Positions 9,387 through 16,899 of a stretch of 64,000 bases of DNA are shown in pieces. This DNA is from an uncultured Pelagibacteraceae bacterium (GTDB lineage Bacteria; Pseudomonadota; Alphaproteobacteria; Pelagibacterales; Pelagibacteraceae), in the NCBI GenBank assembly GCA_902610975.1, contig CACLXL010000005.1, forward strand, positions 1 through 64,000, in the 5' to 3' direction. The notes under the pieces are model-generated. The model was given only the letters and a program-made list of their open reading frames with translations, did not search any database and was not told the DNA's origin. How positions within the stretch are numbered: position 1 is the first letter of the stretch; each line of letters opens with the position of its first letter. The position numbers were made by a program, and so were the translations under genes.

Positions 9387-9472
9387 TGGTGCCCTCGGCC
9401 AGACTCGAACTGGCACTCCCAAAAGGGCAAGGATTTTAAGTCCTTTGTGTCTACCAATTTCACCACGAGGGC
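9387..9472 (-). tRNA. tRNA-Leu (anticodon TAA), island attachment site
   Basis: Class II tRNA. The acceptor strand GCCCTCG pairs with CGAGGGC, the anticodon loop CTTAAAA gives TAA, a long variable arm is present, the T arm is CCAGTTCGAGTCTGG, and ACCA is encoded. Length 86 bases. Its 5' half from the anticodon loop outward (9434-9474) is exactly duplicated at 16919-16959, marking this gene as the target of an integration event. The gene itself is intact. Confidence 0.97.
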
Positions 9473-9474
9473 AC
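9434..9474 (-). repeat. Direct repeat copy 1 (att-like core in tRNA-Leu)
   Basis: This 41-base segment covers the tRNA-Leu 5' end, D arm and 5' half of the anticodon arm. It is identical to 16919-16959 in the same orientation, and identity stops abruptly on both sides. Integrases of the tyrosine recombinase family commonly use tRNA anticodon arms as crossover sites. Confidence 0.85.
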
Positions 9475-9553
9475 GTCGTTGTTTTTGTTGTTATTGTTAA
9501 TATATTAATACACAAGTGTTTTAAATAAGTAAAAATAATTTATTTTACGTCTC

Positions 9554-9600
9554 TATCTTCTAGTTGTCTTCTAGTCTTCCCATATTTTATATGACAATAA
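9554..9600 (+). repeat. 47-base imperfect repeat, copy 1
   Basis: Matches 13046-13092 at 41 of 47 positions by eye, in the same orientation. It contains TCTTCTAG twice with an 11-base period (9556-9563 and 9567-9574), then a shared CATATTTTATA and GACAATAA tail. A shorter related block with the same doubled TCTTCTAG lies at 16774-16792. Confidence 0.7.
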
Positions 9601-9625
9601 ATGAGTTTTTTTCTGTCCGCGGCAA

Positions 9626-9640
9626 CTGGCAACAGAACGC
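9626..9640 (+). repeat. 15-base direct repeat, copy 1 (CTGGCAACAGAACGC)
   Basis: Exact copy of 9898-9912. The two copies bracket the small membrane protein gene at 9678-9893, and weaker similarity extends to both sides (GCAACTGG versus GCACCTGG before, ACC versus TCC after). Function unknown. Confidence 0.7.
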
Positions 9641-9677
9641 ACCTTGCACTACAATTAAGAATGATAAATAATCAAGC

Positions 9678-9893
9678 ATGATTGATTTTAAAAAAAATCC
9701 TAAATTAGCATTATTCACTTATGGAATATTATTATGTTCTGCTCTGATAGAAATAGGTGCAGAACTTGGACTCCATGAATTTGATGATTTTGCTTCACAT
9801 CACGGCTTAGCAATTTTTTCTATCGGAAGTTTAATTGCTAATTGGGAAAAAATTTCTCAAATATTAACTAAAGGTAAAAAAAAGAAATATTAA
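9678..9893 (+). CDS. Small membrane protein of unknown function
   Basis: A 71-residue protein I do not recognise. Two hydrophobic stretches (about residues 10-30 and 42-55) are separated by a short acidic and His-containing loop (HEFDDFASHHG), and it ends in a run of lysines, suggesting a small inner-membrane hairpin with a cytoplasmic basic tail. It is the only plus-strand gene in the island and is bracketed by 15-base direct repeats. Its integrity is supported only by the open frame and the membrane pattern. Confidence 0.55.
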   Translation: MIDFKKNPKLALFTYGILLCSALIEIGAELGLHEFDDFASHHGLAIFSIGSLIANWEKISQILTKGKKKKY

Positions 9894-9897
9894 GCAC

Positions 9898-9912
9898 CTG
9901 GCAACAGAACGC
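9898..9912 (+). repeat. 15-base direct repeat, copy 2 (CTGGCAACAGAACGC)
   Basis: Exact copy of 9626-9640, starting 5 bases after the stop of the small membrane protein gene. The pair could be recombination scars or protein-binding sites. Confidence 0.7.
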
Positions 9913-10145
9913 TCCTACTTAATTTAATATTTAAAAATATAATCCTCTTTAATAAAAGATTAAATATTTTGTAATATAGGCTTAATAATTAGATGTTCTG
10001 ATTACTTATGTTTAAACTAAAAAAAATATTAAAAAAGATTTATTATTTTATCTTCCCTAAGGAGCTTAAATAATGTGGGCATACAACGATAAAGAAAATG
10101 AGTTTATCTCATTGAATTGAACTGTTTTAGAGAATATTATTTTCA
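9913..10145. other. Gene-poor stretch with two tiny overlapping frames
   Basis: No normal gene. On the plus strand a 21-codon frame (10008-10073, product MFKLKKILKKIYYFIFPKEL plus K) overlaps by one base, as TAATG, a 15-codon frame (10073-10120, MWAYNDKENEFISLN). The second has AAGGAG 8 bases upstream. They could be real micro-proteins or the decayed end of a lost gene. Confidence 0.3.
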
Positions 10146-10766
10146 TTATTTTATGATATTTTCAATAATATAATTTGATTTAGCATCATTCATTCTTATA
10201 TTTTTAAATGTGTAAAAATATTTTTTTTTTTTTATTTTTTTTATTTTGGAAATAAATAAAAATTGAGTATGAAAAACAAGGAAATTAATATGATTTTTAT
10301 TTAGTTTTTGGTTAATTTTACCATTTTTTCGATGACTATGTAATATTAAACCAAGTTTAAAATCTTTTGTGATGCCTCTAATCTTGACTAGATTGCTTTC
10401 TTTAAAAGAAATAAAATAAACATTCTTCTTAAAACCATTACATGTTTCAAGCAATCGATTTAAAGTATTTTTCCTAAGCAGAGGCTTAATCTCAACTAAC
10501 ACTTTTGTATTTACAGTTAAAATTTTTAAAAGATCACATAGTTTTGTTATCTTGTATTTTTTTAAATTCTTATCAAGAATTGTTCTAGTTTTTTTTCTGA
10601 TATTGAATAACCTTCTTAAGCTATAATCATGAAAGCAAATGGGTGTATTGTTTTGGGTAAAGTGAATATCAGTCTCAATATTAAACTTTTTTTTTATACA
10701 CTCTTTAAATGAAGTAATATGATTTTCTCTAAAGTTTTTTTCAATTAATCCTCTGTGTATAAACAT
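10146..10766 (-). CDS. Glycerophosphodiester phosphodiesterase family protein
   Basis: Likely hydrolyses glycerophosphodiesters to glycerol-3-phosphate and an alcohol. The family signatures are visible: HRG at residues 4-6, the metal-binding ETDIHFTQNNTPICFHD segment at about 32-48 and an EIKP strand near residue 95. At 206 residues it is shorter than the usual 240-250, with the loss towards the C-terminal end of the barrel. No signal peptide, so probably cytoplasmic. It overlaps the upstream transporter gene by one base (TAATG), implying a shared function such as import and cleavage of a phosphodiester. Substrate not determined. Confidence 0.75.
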   Translation of the reverse strand: MFIHRGLIEKNFRENHITSFKECIKKKFNIETDIHFTQNNTPICFHDYSLRRLFNIRKKTRTILDKNLKKYKITKLCDLLKILTVNTKVLVEIKPLLRKNTLNRLLETCNGFKKNVYFISFKESNLVKIRGITKDFKLGLILHSHRKNGKINQKLNKNHINFLVFHTQFLFISKIKKIKKKKYFYTFKNIRMNDAKSNYIIENIIK

Positions 10767-11980
10767 TATTTTAATCCCTTGGTTCTATGCAATATGATCC
10801 ATCCAAAAAAGAGCAGTAAAAGAACTGAGGCAAAACCTATCCTTTGATTTTCAGTTATGAAAGTAATGGTTCCTACTAAAAATGGGCCAAAAAAAGACGT
10901 TAGCTTTCCAGAAGTAGCAAATAAACCAAAGGCTTTATTCTGATCCTCAATTTTTGTTAATTTAGTTATCATGACCCTACTAGCTGATTGTATTGGTCCT
11001 ATAAATAATCCCAAGAAAAATGAAAAAATAAAAAAACTAATTTTTGACTGTGTAAAAATGATTAAAATGGAGAGGAAAATAAGACATATCAAGGAAAAGG
11101 AAATTGTTTTTTTTGAATTATATTTATCATTGAAATATCCACCAAAACTAGCACCTATTAAAGCAGCAACATTCATTAAAACAGACATCATTAAAAGTTC
11201 ATTTATTGATAGTTTAAATACCCCAACAGCAAAAATACCTCCCATGACAAAAATGGTATTTAAACCATCAGCATAAAGTAGCCGTGCAAACAAAAAACGA
11301 GTTGTGTTAGTTAGACCATTATTCCAAAGAATCTTTTTTAAACTATTTGATTTTTTTTTGTTTGGTTCAACTTTTTTATATTTTGTTTGACTTAATAGTG
11401 GATAGGAAAAAATGAGAAACCAAAGGGCTACAAAAATGGCAGTGGATCTAAAATTAATTTTTTGATCTAAATCGATTAAATAATTTGATTGAATTAATAA
11501 AATAATGGTCAAAATAAGTGTGATAATGCCACCTAAATACCCCAGCGCAAAAGCAAAACCAGACACCTTTCCCACATGTTGTTTATCCGCTGAATGAATT
11601 AATAATGAATTATAGAAAATAGAACTTAGTTCATAAAAATAGTTTGCCAAACAAACTATGATTAAGGTAAATAAAATATATTCAGTAGATGGTTTTGCAA
11701 ACCATAATGCTGCTGTAAAAAATATACATAAATAGGTGCTTGATTTTAAGATAATTGAGTTTAAATTCTTCTTATCAGCTAAATTTCCTAAAAAGGGTCC
11801 GCTTAATGCAATGCATAGTCCTGATACTGAAATGGCCCAACCCCAATATGCCTGGCCATTAACCATATCTTGAACAATTGACTCCGCAAAATAATTTGAG
11901 AAAACAAAAGTTATAATAACTGTTGTAAAGGCAGAATTAGCAAAATCATAAAGAGAATATTTATAAGATTTTAAATTCAT
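10766..11980 (-). CDS. MFS transporter, UMF1/Atg22-like family
   Basis: A 404-residue protein with about 12 hydrophobic segments. It starts with the YDFANSAFTTVI motif typical of the UMF1 (unknown major facilitator 1, Atg22-like) family, followed by GNLADKK in the first cytoplasmic loop and SRVMITKLT in the second half. Substrates of bacterial UMF1 members are mostly unknown. Tight coupling to a glycerophosphodiesterase suggests transport of glycerophosphodiesters or their products; this is inference. The orphan signal-peptide remnant (11995-12033) lies just upstream. Confidence 0.8.
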   Translation of the reverse strand: MNLKSYKYSLYDFANSAFTTVIITFVFSNYFAESIVQDMVNGQAYWGWAISVSGLCIALSGPFLGNLADKKNLNSIILKSSTYLCIFFTAALWFAKPSTEYILFTLIIVCLANYFYELSSIFYNSLLIHSADKQHVGKVSGFAFALGYLGGIITLILTIILLIQSNYLIDLDQKINFRSTAIFVALWFLIFSYPLLSQTKYKKVEPNKKKSNSLKKILWNNGLTNTTRFLFARLLYADGLNTIFVMGGIFAVGVFKLSINELLMMSVLMNVAALIGASFGGYFNDKYNSKKTISFSLICLIFLSILIIFTQSKISFFIFSFFLGLFIGPIQSASRVMITKLTKIEDQNKAFGLFATSGKLTSFFGPFLVGTITFITENQRIGFASVLLLLFFGWIILHRTKGLK

Positions 11981-11994
11981 GCTAATTTAATATC

Positions 11995-12033
11995 TTATAA
12001 ATCCAGAACTACGATCGCTAAAAGTTTTTTCAT
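11995..12033 (-). pseudogene. Orphan signal-peptide fragment (gene remnant)
   Basis: ATG at 12033 begins MKKLLAIVVLDL and stops at 11995. The first ten codons match almost base for base the signal-peptide starts at 14284 and 15123. It begins one base after the stop of the upstream lyase-like gene, exactly where a next operon gene would start. The body of that gene is gone and the transporter gene follows. Best read as the stump of a fourth exported protein removed by a deletion or replaced by the transporter/phosphodiesterase pair. Confidence 0.6.
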
Positions 12034-12034
12034 T

Positions 12035-12997
12035 TTAAAGTTTATTACAATTGTACCCTAAATTTATTAGGTTTAATTTATTACATTGATCTGCAAATCT
12101 TATTTCATCTATGTACAAAATTTGAACTGTTGACGCTTCCTCATACTTCCATTTAGTTTTCACTTTTTTTCCTTTAGCCTTTATTTGATTTGCTCTTGGT
12201 TGATAAATACCAAAATTTGTTGACGAGAGTGATGAGTTTCCTGGCATTTTATTTTGCATATCTACAATTTTTTTGCCGTTAACCCATATGAATAAACTTT
12301 TCTTATTTGGTGTATGTACTATTACATCTATCCACTTTCCTAAGTGATTAGAAAAATGTTTTAAATCAAAAAAAGGTGGATCGTGATATTTTTCGCTTAT
12401 TTTTCTACAAATATTTTTTCCCAGAAGTTTTTTGCTAATTTTCACGCACTCATTGTCGTGAAGAAAACTTCTTAACTGCACATTTACAATTCCTTCAGGT
12501 GAAATACCCATTCTATAATGTGCACCTTTGCCTTTTCTATGTATTTGATTGAATATAAGTCGCGTATTTGAATGAATATAATTTTTAGGGATTAATACGG
12601 AAAATGAAAGCCATTTACTTCCCCAATCCCGATACTTTGTTCCTATAAAAACTCGTCGTGCTCCCTCATAGCAATTGTTCCAGTTATTTATGCTATCATT
12701 TGATTTCTTGTATATCCCACAATCACCTGGATGACTTTCAAATTTAATAGAGATATTATCATCTCTTGAAATTTCATCTGTGATTATCAAACAGTGATCA
12801 GGTCCTTTACCATTTTGCCAGCATGAATCCCAATGGTTCATTCTTAATTTTTTACCTTCAAGAACATTATCAGGTAAATTAATTAAACGACTATTACCAC
12901 TACTTTTGCTTCCAGCTAATTCTTTCCACACTATTGGATCAGCATATGAATTATTTAAAAAGAGAAAAAATAATAAAAATATAGACAAACTTTTCAT
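12035..12997 (-). CDS. Exported polysaccharide-lyase-like protein (heparin lyase I fold)
   Basis: A 320-residue protein with an N-terminal signal peptide (cleavage probably after NNSYA, near residue 19). The mature part resembles the polysaccharide lyase family with a jelly-roll (concanavalin-like) fold: FESHPGDCG, then LSFSVLIPKNYI, RLIFNQIHRKG, GKWIDVIVHTP, LFIWVNGKKIV, NFGIYQPR and a final LYIDEIRFAD strand. It contains several cysteines consistent with periplasmic disulfides. Family assignment is from the order of these motifs; activity and substrate are not established. A distant paralogue lies at 58503-59312. Confidence 0.6.
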   Translation of the reverse strand: MKSLSIFLLFFLFLNNSYADPIVWKELAGSKSSGNSRLINLPDNVLEGKKLRMNHWDSCWQNGKGPDHCLIITDEISRDDNISIKFESHPGDCGIYKKSNDSINNWNNCYEGARRVFIGTKYRDWGSKWLSFSVLIPKNYIHSNTRLIFNQIHRKGKGAHYRMGISPEGIVNVQLRSFLHDNECVKISKKLLGKNICRKISEKYHDPPFFDLKHFSNHLGKWIDVIVHTPNKKSLFIWVNGKKIVDMQNKMPGNSSLSSTNFGIYQPRANQIKAKGKKVKTKWKYEEASTVQILYIDEIRFADQCNKLNLINLGYNCNKL

Positions 12998-13045
12998 AGT
13001 TAAAATTTAAATTATCAGTATTAAATATTTATGAAAAGTAAAAAT

Positions 13046-13092
13046 TATCTTCTAGTTTGCACCTAGTCTTCACATATTTTATAGGACAATAA
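13046..13092 (+). repeat. 47-base imperfect repeat, copy 2
   Basis: Matches 9554-9600 at 41 of 47 positions. It occupies most of the 96-base gap between the serine hydrolase and lyase-like genes and contains TCTTCTAG (13048-13055) and a degenerate second unit (13059-13066). It may mark the seam between two separately acquired parts of the island. Confidence 0.65.
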
Positions 13093-13093
13093 G

Positions 13094-14284
13094 TTAGTTT
13101 TGTTTCCAAACAAGATTTACTAATTCTTGAGGTTTCCAACTAATAGCAAAACCATTCGTCTGAATTATTTTGTCATTTTTCCAATCAATTAAAGATAGTC
13201 TTAAACCGTGTCCTCTCATTTGAACTAAATTTTCTACATTATACCCATTTAACCAAAAGAACATTGCATATTTAGGAGCAAATTTTTTCTTAGTGGGAAC
13301 GGCATTCTTAAAAGCCTCTTGTAACTTTTTTGCCTCACAAGAGTTTTTATCCTTCATTAATTCAATAACGTATATTCCAAACCTTAGCCAATCTTCTCTA
13401 GTAAGCATGATAGATGACGATGATATTGGAACTCCCTTTTTGTCTAATAATATTTTACCCTTTGACTCAAAACCTGCAGTTTCTGAAATATTTTTTTGAA
13501 ACCATTTAGCAAACTTCTTTTTTCCTCCTAATACATTGATCATATCTAATGTTATTAAATCAGTATTAGGATTTGAGTATTTAAATTCTTTTGGTCCTTC
13601 TGTTTCTAATTTTTTAGGGTGCTTATTAAGAATAGTTGTTAAGTCAGATTTCTTTCTGTGCGTTTCCTTTAAAATATTATAATTTATTACAAATTGATCT
13701 CTAGCCAACATATTTAAGGAGTCTTTTAATTTTACATGGCCATAAAATGAGTCTTTAATTTCTGGAGAGTAATCACCATGAGTTTTATCTAAATCTAAAA
13801 TATTTTGACAAGCCATTTTTAAAGCAGCAACACCAACTATTGATTTGCTCCTAGACTCACCATTTATAGGTTTGTTATTAAAAATATAATCTCTTTTCCA
13901 ATCGTGAATTAATTCTCCTTTATCAAATACCATCAAACTAGAGATATCTCTGTAATATACATAATCATAAATTTCTTTTGGAAGAGGTTTTATATTTTTT
14001 TTAATTGGTCTGATTGTTTTTTTTGCTGGTTGTATTATAATTCTTTTTAACCCTCCATTATTTTTGTGATCTCTATTTTTCAAACTTGCTTTTCGATAAT
14101 AGCCATGAGCCCAATAATCGTGTCTTTCTGTGCAAAACTTGCAATCATTAGGAGGGTATTCTGCTTTTGGAAAATCCTTCTTCCATCTTTCTAACGAAGG
14201 AGACCATTTATTTTTTGGTGGTGTTGCAATTAAGGTGGTGCTCCACAACAAACCCAGAACCATGATCGCTAAAAGTTTTTTCAT
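13094..14284 (-). CDS. Exported serine hydrolase, beta-lactamase class C-like fold
   Basis: A 396-residue protein with signal peptide MKKLLAIMVLGLLWSTTLIA. The penicillin-binding/class C beta-lactamase layout is visible: SRSK at about residues 145-148 as the SxxK nucleophile motif, YSNPN near residue 237 as the YxN motif and RGHGLRL near 360 as the KTG-equivalent box. Members act as esterases, D-peptidases or amidases, so antibiotic resistance should not be assumed. A CKFC pair near residue 48 may form a disulfide or bind metal. It overlaps the upstream hydrolase gene by one base (TAATG). Confidence 0.72.
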   Translation of the reverse strand: MKKLLAIMVLGLLWSTTLIATPPKNKWSPSLERWKKDFPKAEYPPNDCKFCTERHDYWAHGYYRKASLKNRDHKNNGGLKRIIIQPAKKTIRPIKKNIKPLPKEIYDYVYYRDISSLMVFDKGELIHDWKRDYIFNNKPINGESRSKSIVGVAALKMACQNILDLDKTHGDYSPEIKDSFYGHVKLKDSLNMLARDQFVINYNILKETHRKKSDLTTILNKHPKKLETEGPKEFKYSNPNTDLITLDMINVLGGKKKFAKWFQKNISETAGFESKGKILLDKKGVPISSSSIMLTREDWLRFGIYVIELMKDKNSCEAKKLQEAFKNAVPTKKKFAPKYAMFFWLNGYNVENLVQMRGHGLRLSLIDWKNDKIIQTNGFAISWKPQELVNLVWKQN

Positions 14285-15123
14285 TAGTTTATATATTCTT
14301 TAATGATAGATCCAATTGTTGCCATAGACCTTAATCCGTGACCTCCATCAATAATATGTAACTTAACTTGTAGTTTTTTCTTTTTAAGTAAATCATAATA
14401 ATATTTTGAAACTCCTGGAGCTGTATTTTTATCATCTTTTCCAACAATTAATATGTTGAGAGATTTTAAATCTATATCTTTATAATTGAAACTTGGTGAG
14501 TTTTTTTTTAATTCTTTCAATTGAGATTTGGTTTCCCATTTTTTACCGTTGCTTAGTTTTTTTCTAGTTTCCCAGTCACACGGGCAAGAGATCAAAATAT
14601 TTATATCAACTAATCCTGGTACTTTTCCATGAATAGTACCTCCCTGATAAGCTCCTCCAGAATGACCAATTAAAATTAGTTTTTTTGGTTTATAATATTT
14701 TTTAAGATTTTGTAATGCAGGTGCTAGTATTTGAAAATTTTTCCAATCATAATTTACCACTGTACTCTTTATAGCGTTACGAGGTCCTGATGAATATCTA
14801 TCCTCTTCACTACTGCCTCTTTCTCTAATAAAGTAACCAGGTCTTGCAAAAAGAAAAATATTGTTATTATCGTTTATTAATTCTTTTGCAAATCTAATTT
14901 GACTTTTTTTGGGTATTCCTGGTCTTGGAGAATTAGGACTACCATCACCATGAAGAAATACTATTAAGTTTTTTTTACCCTTTTCAATCTTTCCTAAATT
15001 TAAAATTGCTATACATTTGTTTTTACCTGCTGATATATATTTTATGAAATCCTCTTTTTCACAAGCATTAGAGTTTCCACTCAACAGCAAACCTAGAACC
15101 ACGATCGCTAAAAGTTTTTTCAT
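14284..15123 (-). CDS. Exported alpha/beta hydrolase
   Basis: ATG at 15123 is preferred over the frame's extension to 15135 because it gives the clean signal peptide MKKLLAIVVLGLLLSGNSNA and forms a TAATG junction with the gene before it. The roughly 279-residue product has the alpha/beta hydrolase pattern: LIVFLHGDG (oxyanion loop), LILIGHSGGAYQ (nucleophile elbow), ILIVGKDDK (acid strand) and IDGGHGLR (catalytic histidine). Likely a periplasmic esterase or lipase-like enzyme; substrate unknown. Its neighbours suggest carbohydrate de-esterification, which is inference. Confidence 0.75.
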   Translation of the reverse strand: MKKLLAIVVLGLLLSGNSNACEKEDFIKYISAGKNKCIAILNLGKIEKGKKNLIVFLHGDGSPNSPRPGIPKKSQIRFAKELINDNNNIFLFARPGYFIRERGSSEEDRYSSGPRNAIKSTVVNYDWKNFQILAPALQNLKKYYKPKKLILIGHSGGAYQGGTIHGKVPGLVDINILISCPCDWETRKKLSNGKKWETKSQLKELKKNSPSFNYKDIDLKSLNILIVGKDDKNTAPGVSKYYYDLLKKKKLQVKLHIIDGGHGLRSMATIGSIIKEYIN

Positions 15124-16391
15124 TAATTCATACACTTTGGTTCAAATCCAAAGTTTCTATCTACAAAATAAACTGATTTTTTTGATTTCCACATTCTATC
15201 ATTTGCAACTATAGTATGATCTCTGTCTGTGTACTTTTTAATTAGCCAGTCTAGAGATATAGCCATCTGGTGTGTGTGATAATTTGCGTGCGCTTGATCT
15301 TTTGTAAAGTTCTGTAACCCCGATGGATCTTTACGTTCTCTGTATTTTTTAACATCAGTAAGTCCCAAGTTCAGTATATCGACAGTTCTATCTATTCTTT
15401 GCTTTAATTCTTTTGGAAACTCCTTATAGCCCCATAGTTCAGCTATTGCATAAAGTCCTAATAAATTATTTACACCCTGAGAATGATACCAGACATCTCT
15501 AACACCTCTGAAACTGTTATTATGAATATATCCATCTTGATATACAACTTTACCGGCTTTACTAATTCCTTTTTTAATCCATTCTGCTACGGAACCTGGT
15601 TCATCTTTCCAAGCCAAATATGATAGGACAGAGATAGTTCCATCAGCCATTTGTATAAAACCTCTTGCATGTTTCTTTGATGTAAGTTCTTTTTCAGCCC
15701 ACGGCTTGATATATTTTTTGTACAAAGTATCAATATACTCATCAATAATTTTATATTGTTCTTTAGTAAAATGATTTTTCATTAAATATGCTTGTTGGAT
15801 ATAGGTAGCTCCATATATTTGAGCTTCATGCGGTCTGTGAGAAATACAAGGTTTGTTACCTTTGGCTTTGGCTCCTCCATAACATAGTCTATCAACTTTA
15901 CCTTCATCTTTTAGTTTACTAATTTCTTTAGAAGTTAAAGTATTTAACATCACACCTGCTTCTGCCCAGGCTAGCATAACTTCAGCAATAATCGGACCAT
16001 GTTCCTTCATTTTGTTATCTACGATTGCTGTTACAATAGCTCCGTGCAGTAATGCTAACCTATTAGAATGTTTTTCGTGATTAACATATATGCTGTTTGA
16101 TCTTTGTTCGTGATCTTTGTTCCAATCATACTTAGTAAGTTTCATTAAATGATCATAGTTGTTTCCTTGTAATTCAGGATTTTTTGACTTACTTACATGT
16201 GTTATTGAAAGATCTAAGTCCCAGCCTGCTTTACCCCAACTGCCATAACCATGTACACCTTTTAGCGAACAATTTTTTTTTGTGAGTTCATTTGCAAAGA
16301 AGTATTTCGGAATAACAATATCATTTTTCTTTGCGTAAGTATTCCCACTGCACAACAAACCAAGAACTATGATCATTAGAAGTTTTTTCAT
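15123..16391 (-). CDS. Exported alginate-lyase-like protein (alpha/alpha toroid)
   Basis: A 422-residue protein with signal peptide MKKLLMIIVLGLLCSGNTYA. The helical mature region has widely spaced His, Asn, Tyr and Trp motifs typical of the alginate lyase (PL5-like) fold, notably VWYHSQGVNNLLGLYAIAEL near residues 310-330 and HANYHTHQMAISLDWLIKKY near 375-395. Such enzymes cleave uronic-acid polysaccharides by beta-elimination. Assignment is by fold-like motif only and could be another (alpha/alpha) enzyme. It starts immediately after the stop of the small cytosolic gene upstream. Confidence 0.55.
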   Translation of the reverse strand: MKKLLMIIVLGLLCSGNTYAKKNDIVIPKYFFANELTKKNCSLKGVHGYGSWGKAGWDLDLSITHVSKSKNPELQGNNYDHLMKLTKYDWNKDHEQRSNSIYVNHEKHSNRLALLHGAIVTAIVDNKMKEHGPIIAEVMLAWAEAGVMLNTLTSKEISKLKDEGKVDRLCYGGAKAKGNKPCISHRPHEAQIYGATYIQQAYLMKNHFTKEQYKIIDEYIDTLYKKYIKPWAEKELTSKKHARGFIQMADGTISVLSYLAWKDEPGSVAEWIKKGISKAGKVVYQDGYIHNNSFRGVRDVWYHSQGVNNLLGLYAIAELWGYKEFPKELKQRIDRTVDILNLGLTDVKKYRERKDPSGLQNFTKDQAHANYHTHQMAISLDWLIKKYTDRDHTIVANDRMWKSKKSVYFVDRNFGFEPKCMN

Positions 16392-16706
16392 TTAATTTTT
16401 AATATATGCATCTGGATAGTTAGCAAGATGCTCATCTGAAATTGGAGTCATTACAGCAGTTTCTAAAACAGCTCCAGCTTCCTTTCTTTTCTCAGCAAGT
16501 TCCTTATCATCCTTAAAAGCTTGGAGTGCTTCCATGTTTGGAAATTGCATTACTGTATGAAGTTTTGTCGGGTCATCTTTTTGTGTGCCTGCAAAAACAA
16601 ATTTTATTCCATGTTCTTTTAATTTTCCATCCTGCGCATAGACCATCTCTTTCCATGTTTTAAATCCTTTAGTAATTGTAATTTCACCTTTGACTAGTAT
16701 TCCCAT
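16392..16706 (-). CDS. Small protein of the dimeric alpha/beta-barrel type
   Basis: A 104-residue protein without signal peptide, preceded by a strong ribosome binding site (AAGGAG, 7 bases before ATG at 16706). The alternating pattern KGEITIT...FKTWKEMVYAQ...GIKFVFAGTQ...LHTVMQFPNMEALQAF resembles the ferredoxin-like dimeric alpha/beta-barrel proteins (antibiotic-biosynthesis-monooxygenase or DUF3764-like). Function unknown. It is the first gene of the island's minus-strand operon and points away from the displaced tRNA fragment. Confidence 0.6.
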   Translation of the reverse strand: MGILVKGEITITKGFKTWKEMVYAQDGKLKEHGIKFVFAGTQKDDPTKLHTVMQFPNMEALQAFKDDKELAEKRKEAGAVLETAVMTPISDEHLANYPDAYIKN

Positions 16707-16773
16707 ATCAAACTCCTTATTTATATTTTAAAAGTTTTTTCAATAAATAATCTTACCAAATTTTCCCTTTCTG

Positions 16774-16792
16774 TCTTCTAGTTATCTTCTAG
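16774..16792 (+). repeat. Doubled TCTTCTAG motif with 11-base period
   Basis: TCTTCTAG occurs at 16774-16781 and 16785-16792, the same spacing as at 9556-9574 near the other island end. It may be a protein-binding site or a recombination relic. Confidence 0.6.
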
Positions 16793-16869
16793 ACTGCACA
16801 AATAAATTTGCCTTGATTTCTAATATTAATTGAAGGGCTAAATAATTAAATGAGGATTGATAATGTTTT

Positions 16870-16899
16870 GAGACTATCTGAGACTGTCTGAGACTCTAA
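16870..16899 (+). repeat. Three tandem 10-base repeats beside the tRNA fragment
   Basis: Three direct units with a 10-base period: GAGACTATCT, GAGACTGTCT, GAGACTCTAA. They end 19 bases before the duplicated tRNA segment. Short direct repeats next to an attachment core are typical of the arm-type sites of tyrosine integrases, so this could be part of an attachment site. Confidence 0.6.

Larger units (their letters stand above)
9475..9677. other. Left island edge, no gene
   Basis: About 200 bases hold no convincing reading frame. The part next to tRNA-Leu must now supply the tRNA promoter on the minus strand; a TTTACT and TATTAA pair spaced by 17 bases about 40 bases upstream of the tRNA is a weak candidate. 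The rest contains the TCTTCTAG repeats (9556-9574) and one copy of CTGGCAACAGAACGC (9626-9640). Confidence 0.5.

Noticed and set aside
13094-14284. Antibiotic-resistance beta-lactamase
   Set aside because: The fold motifs are those of the broad serine hydrolase family; the motif context is not that of known resistance enzymes, so resistance is not supported.
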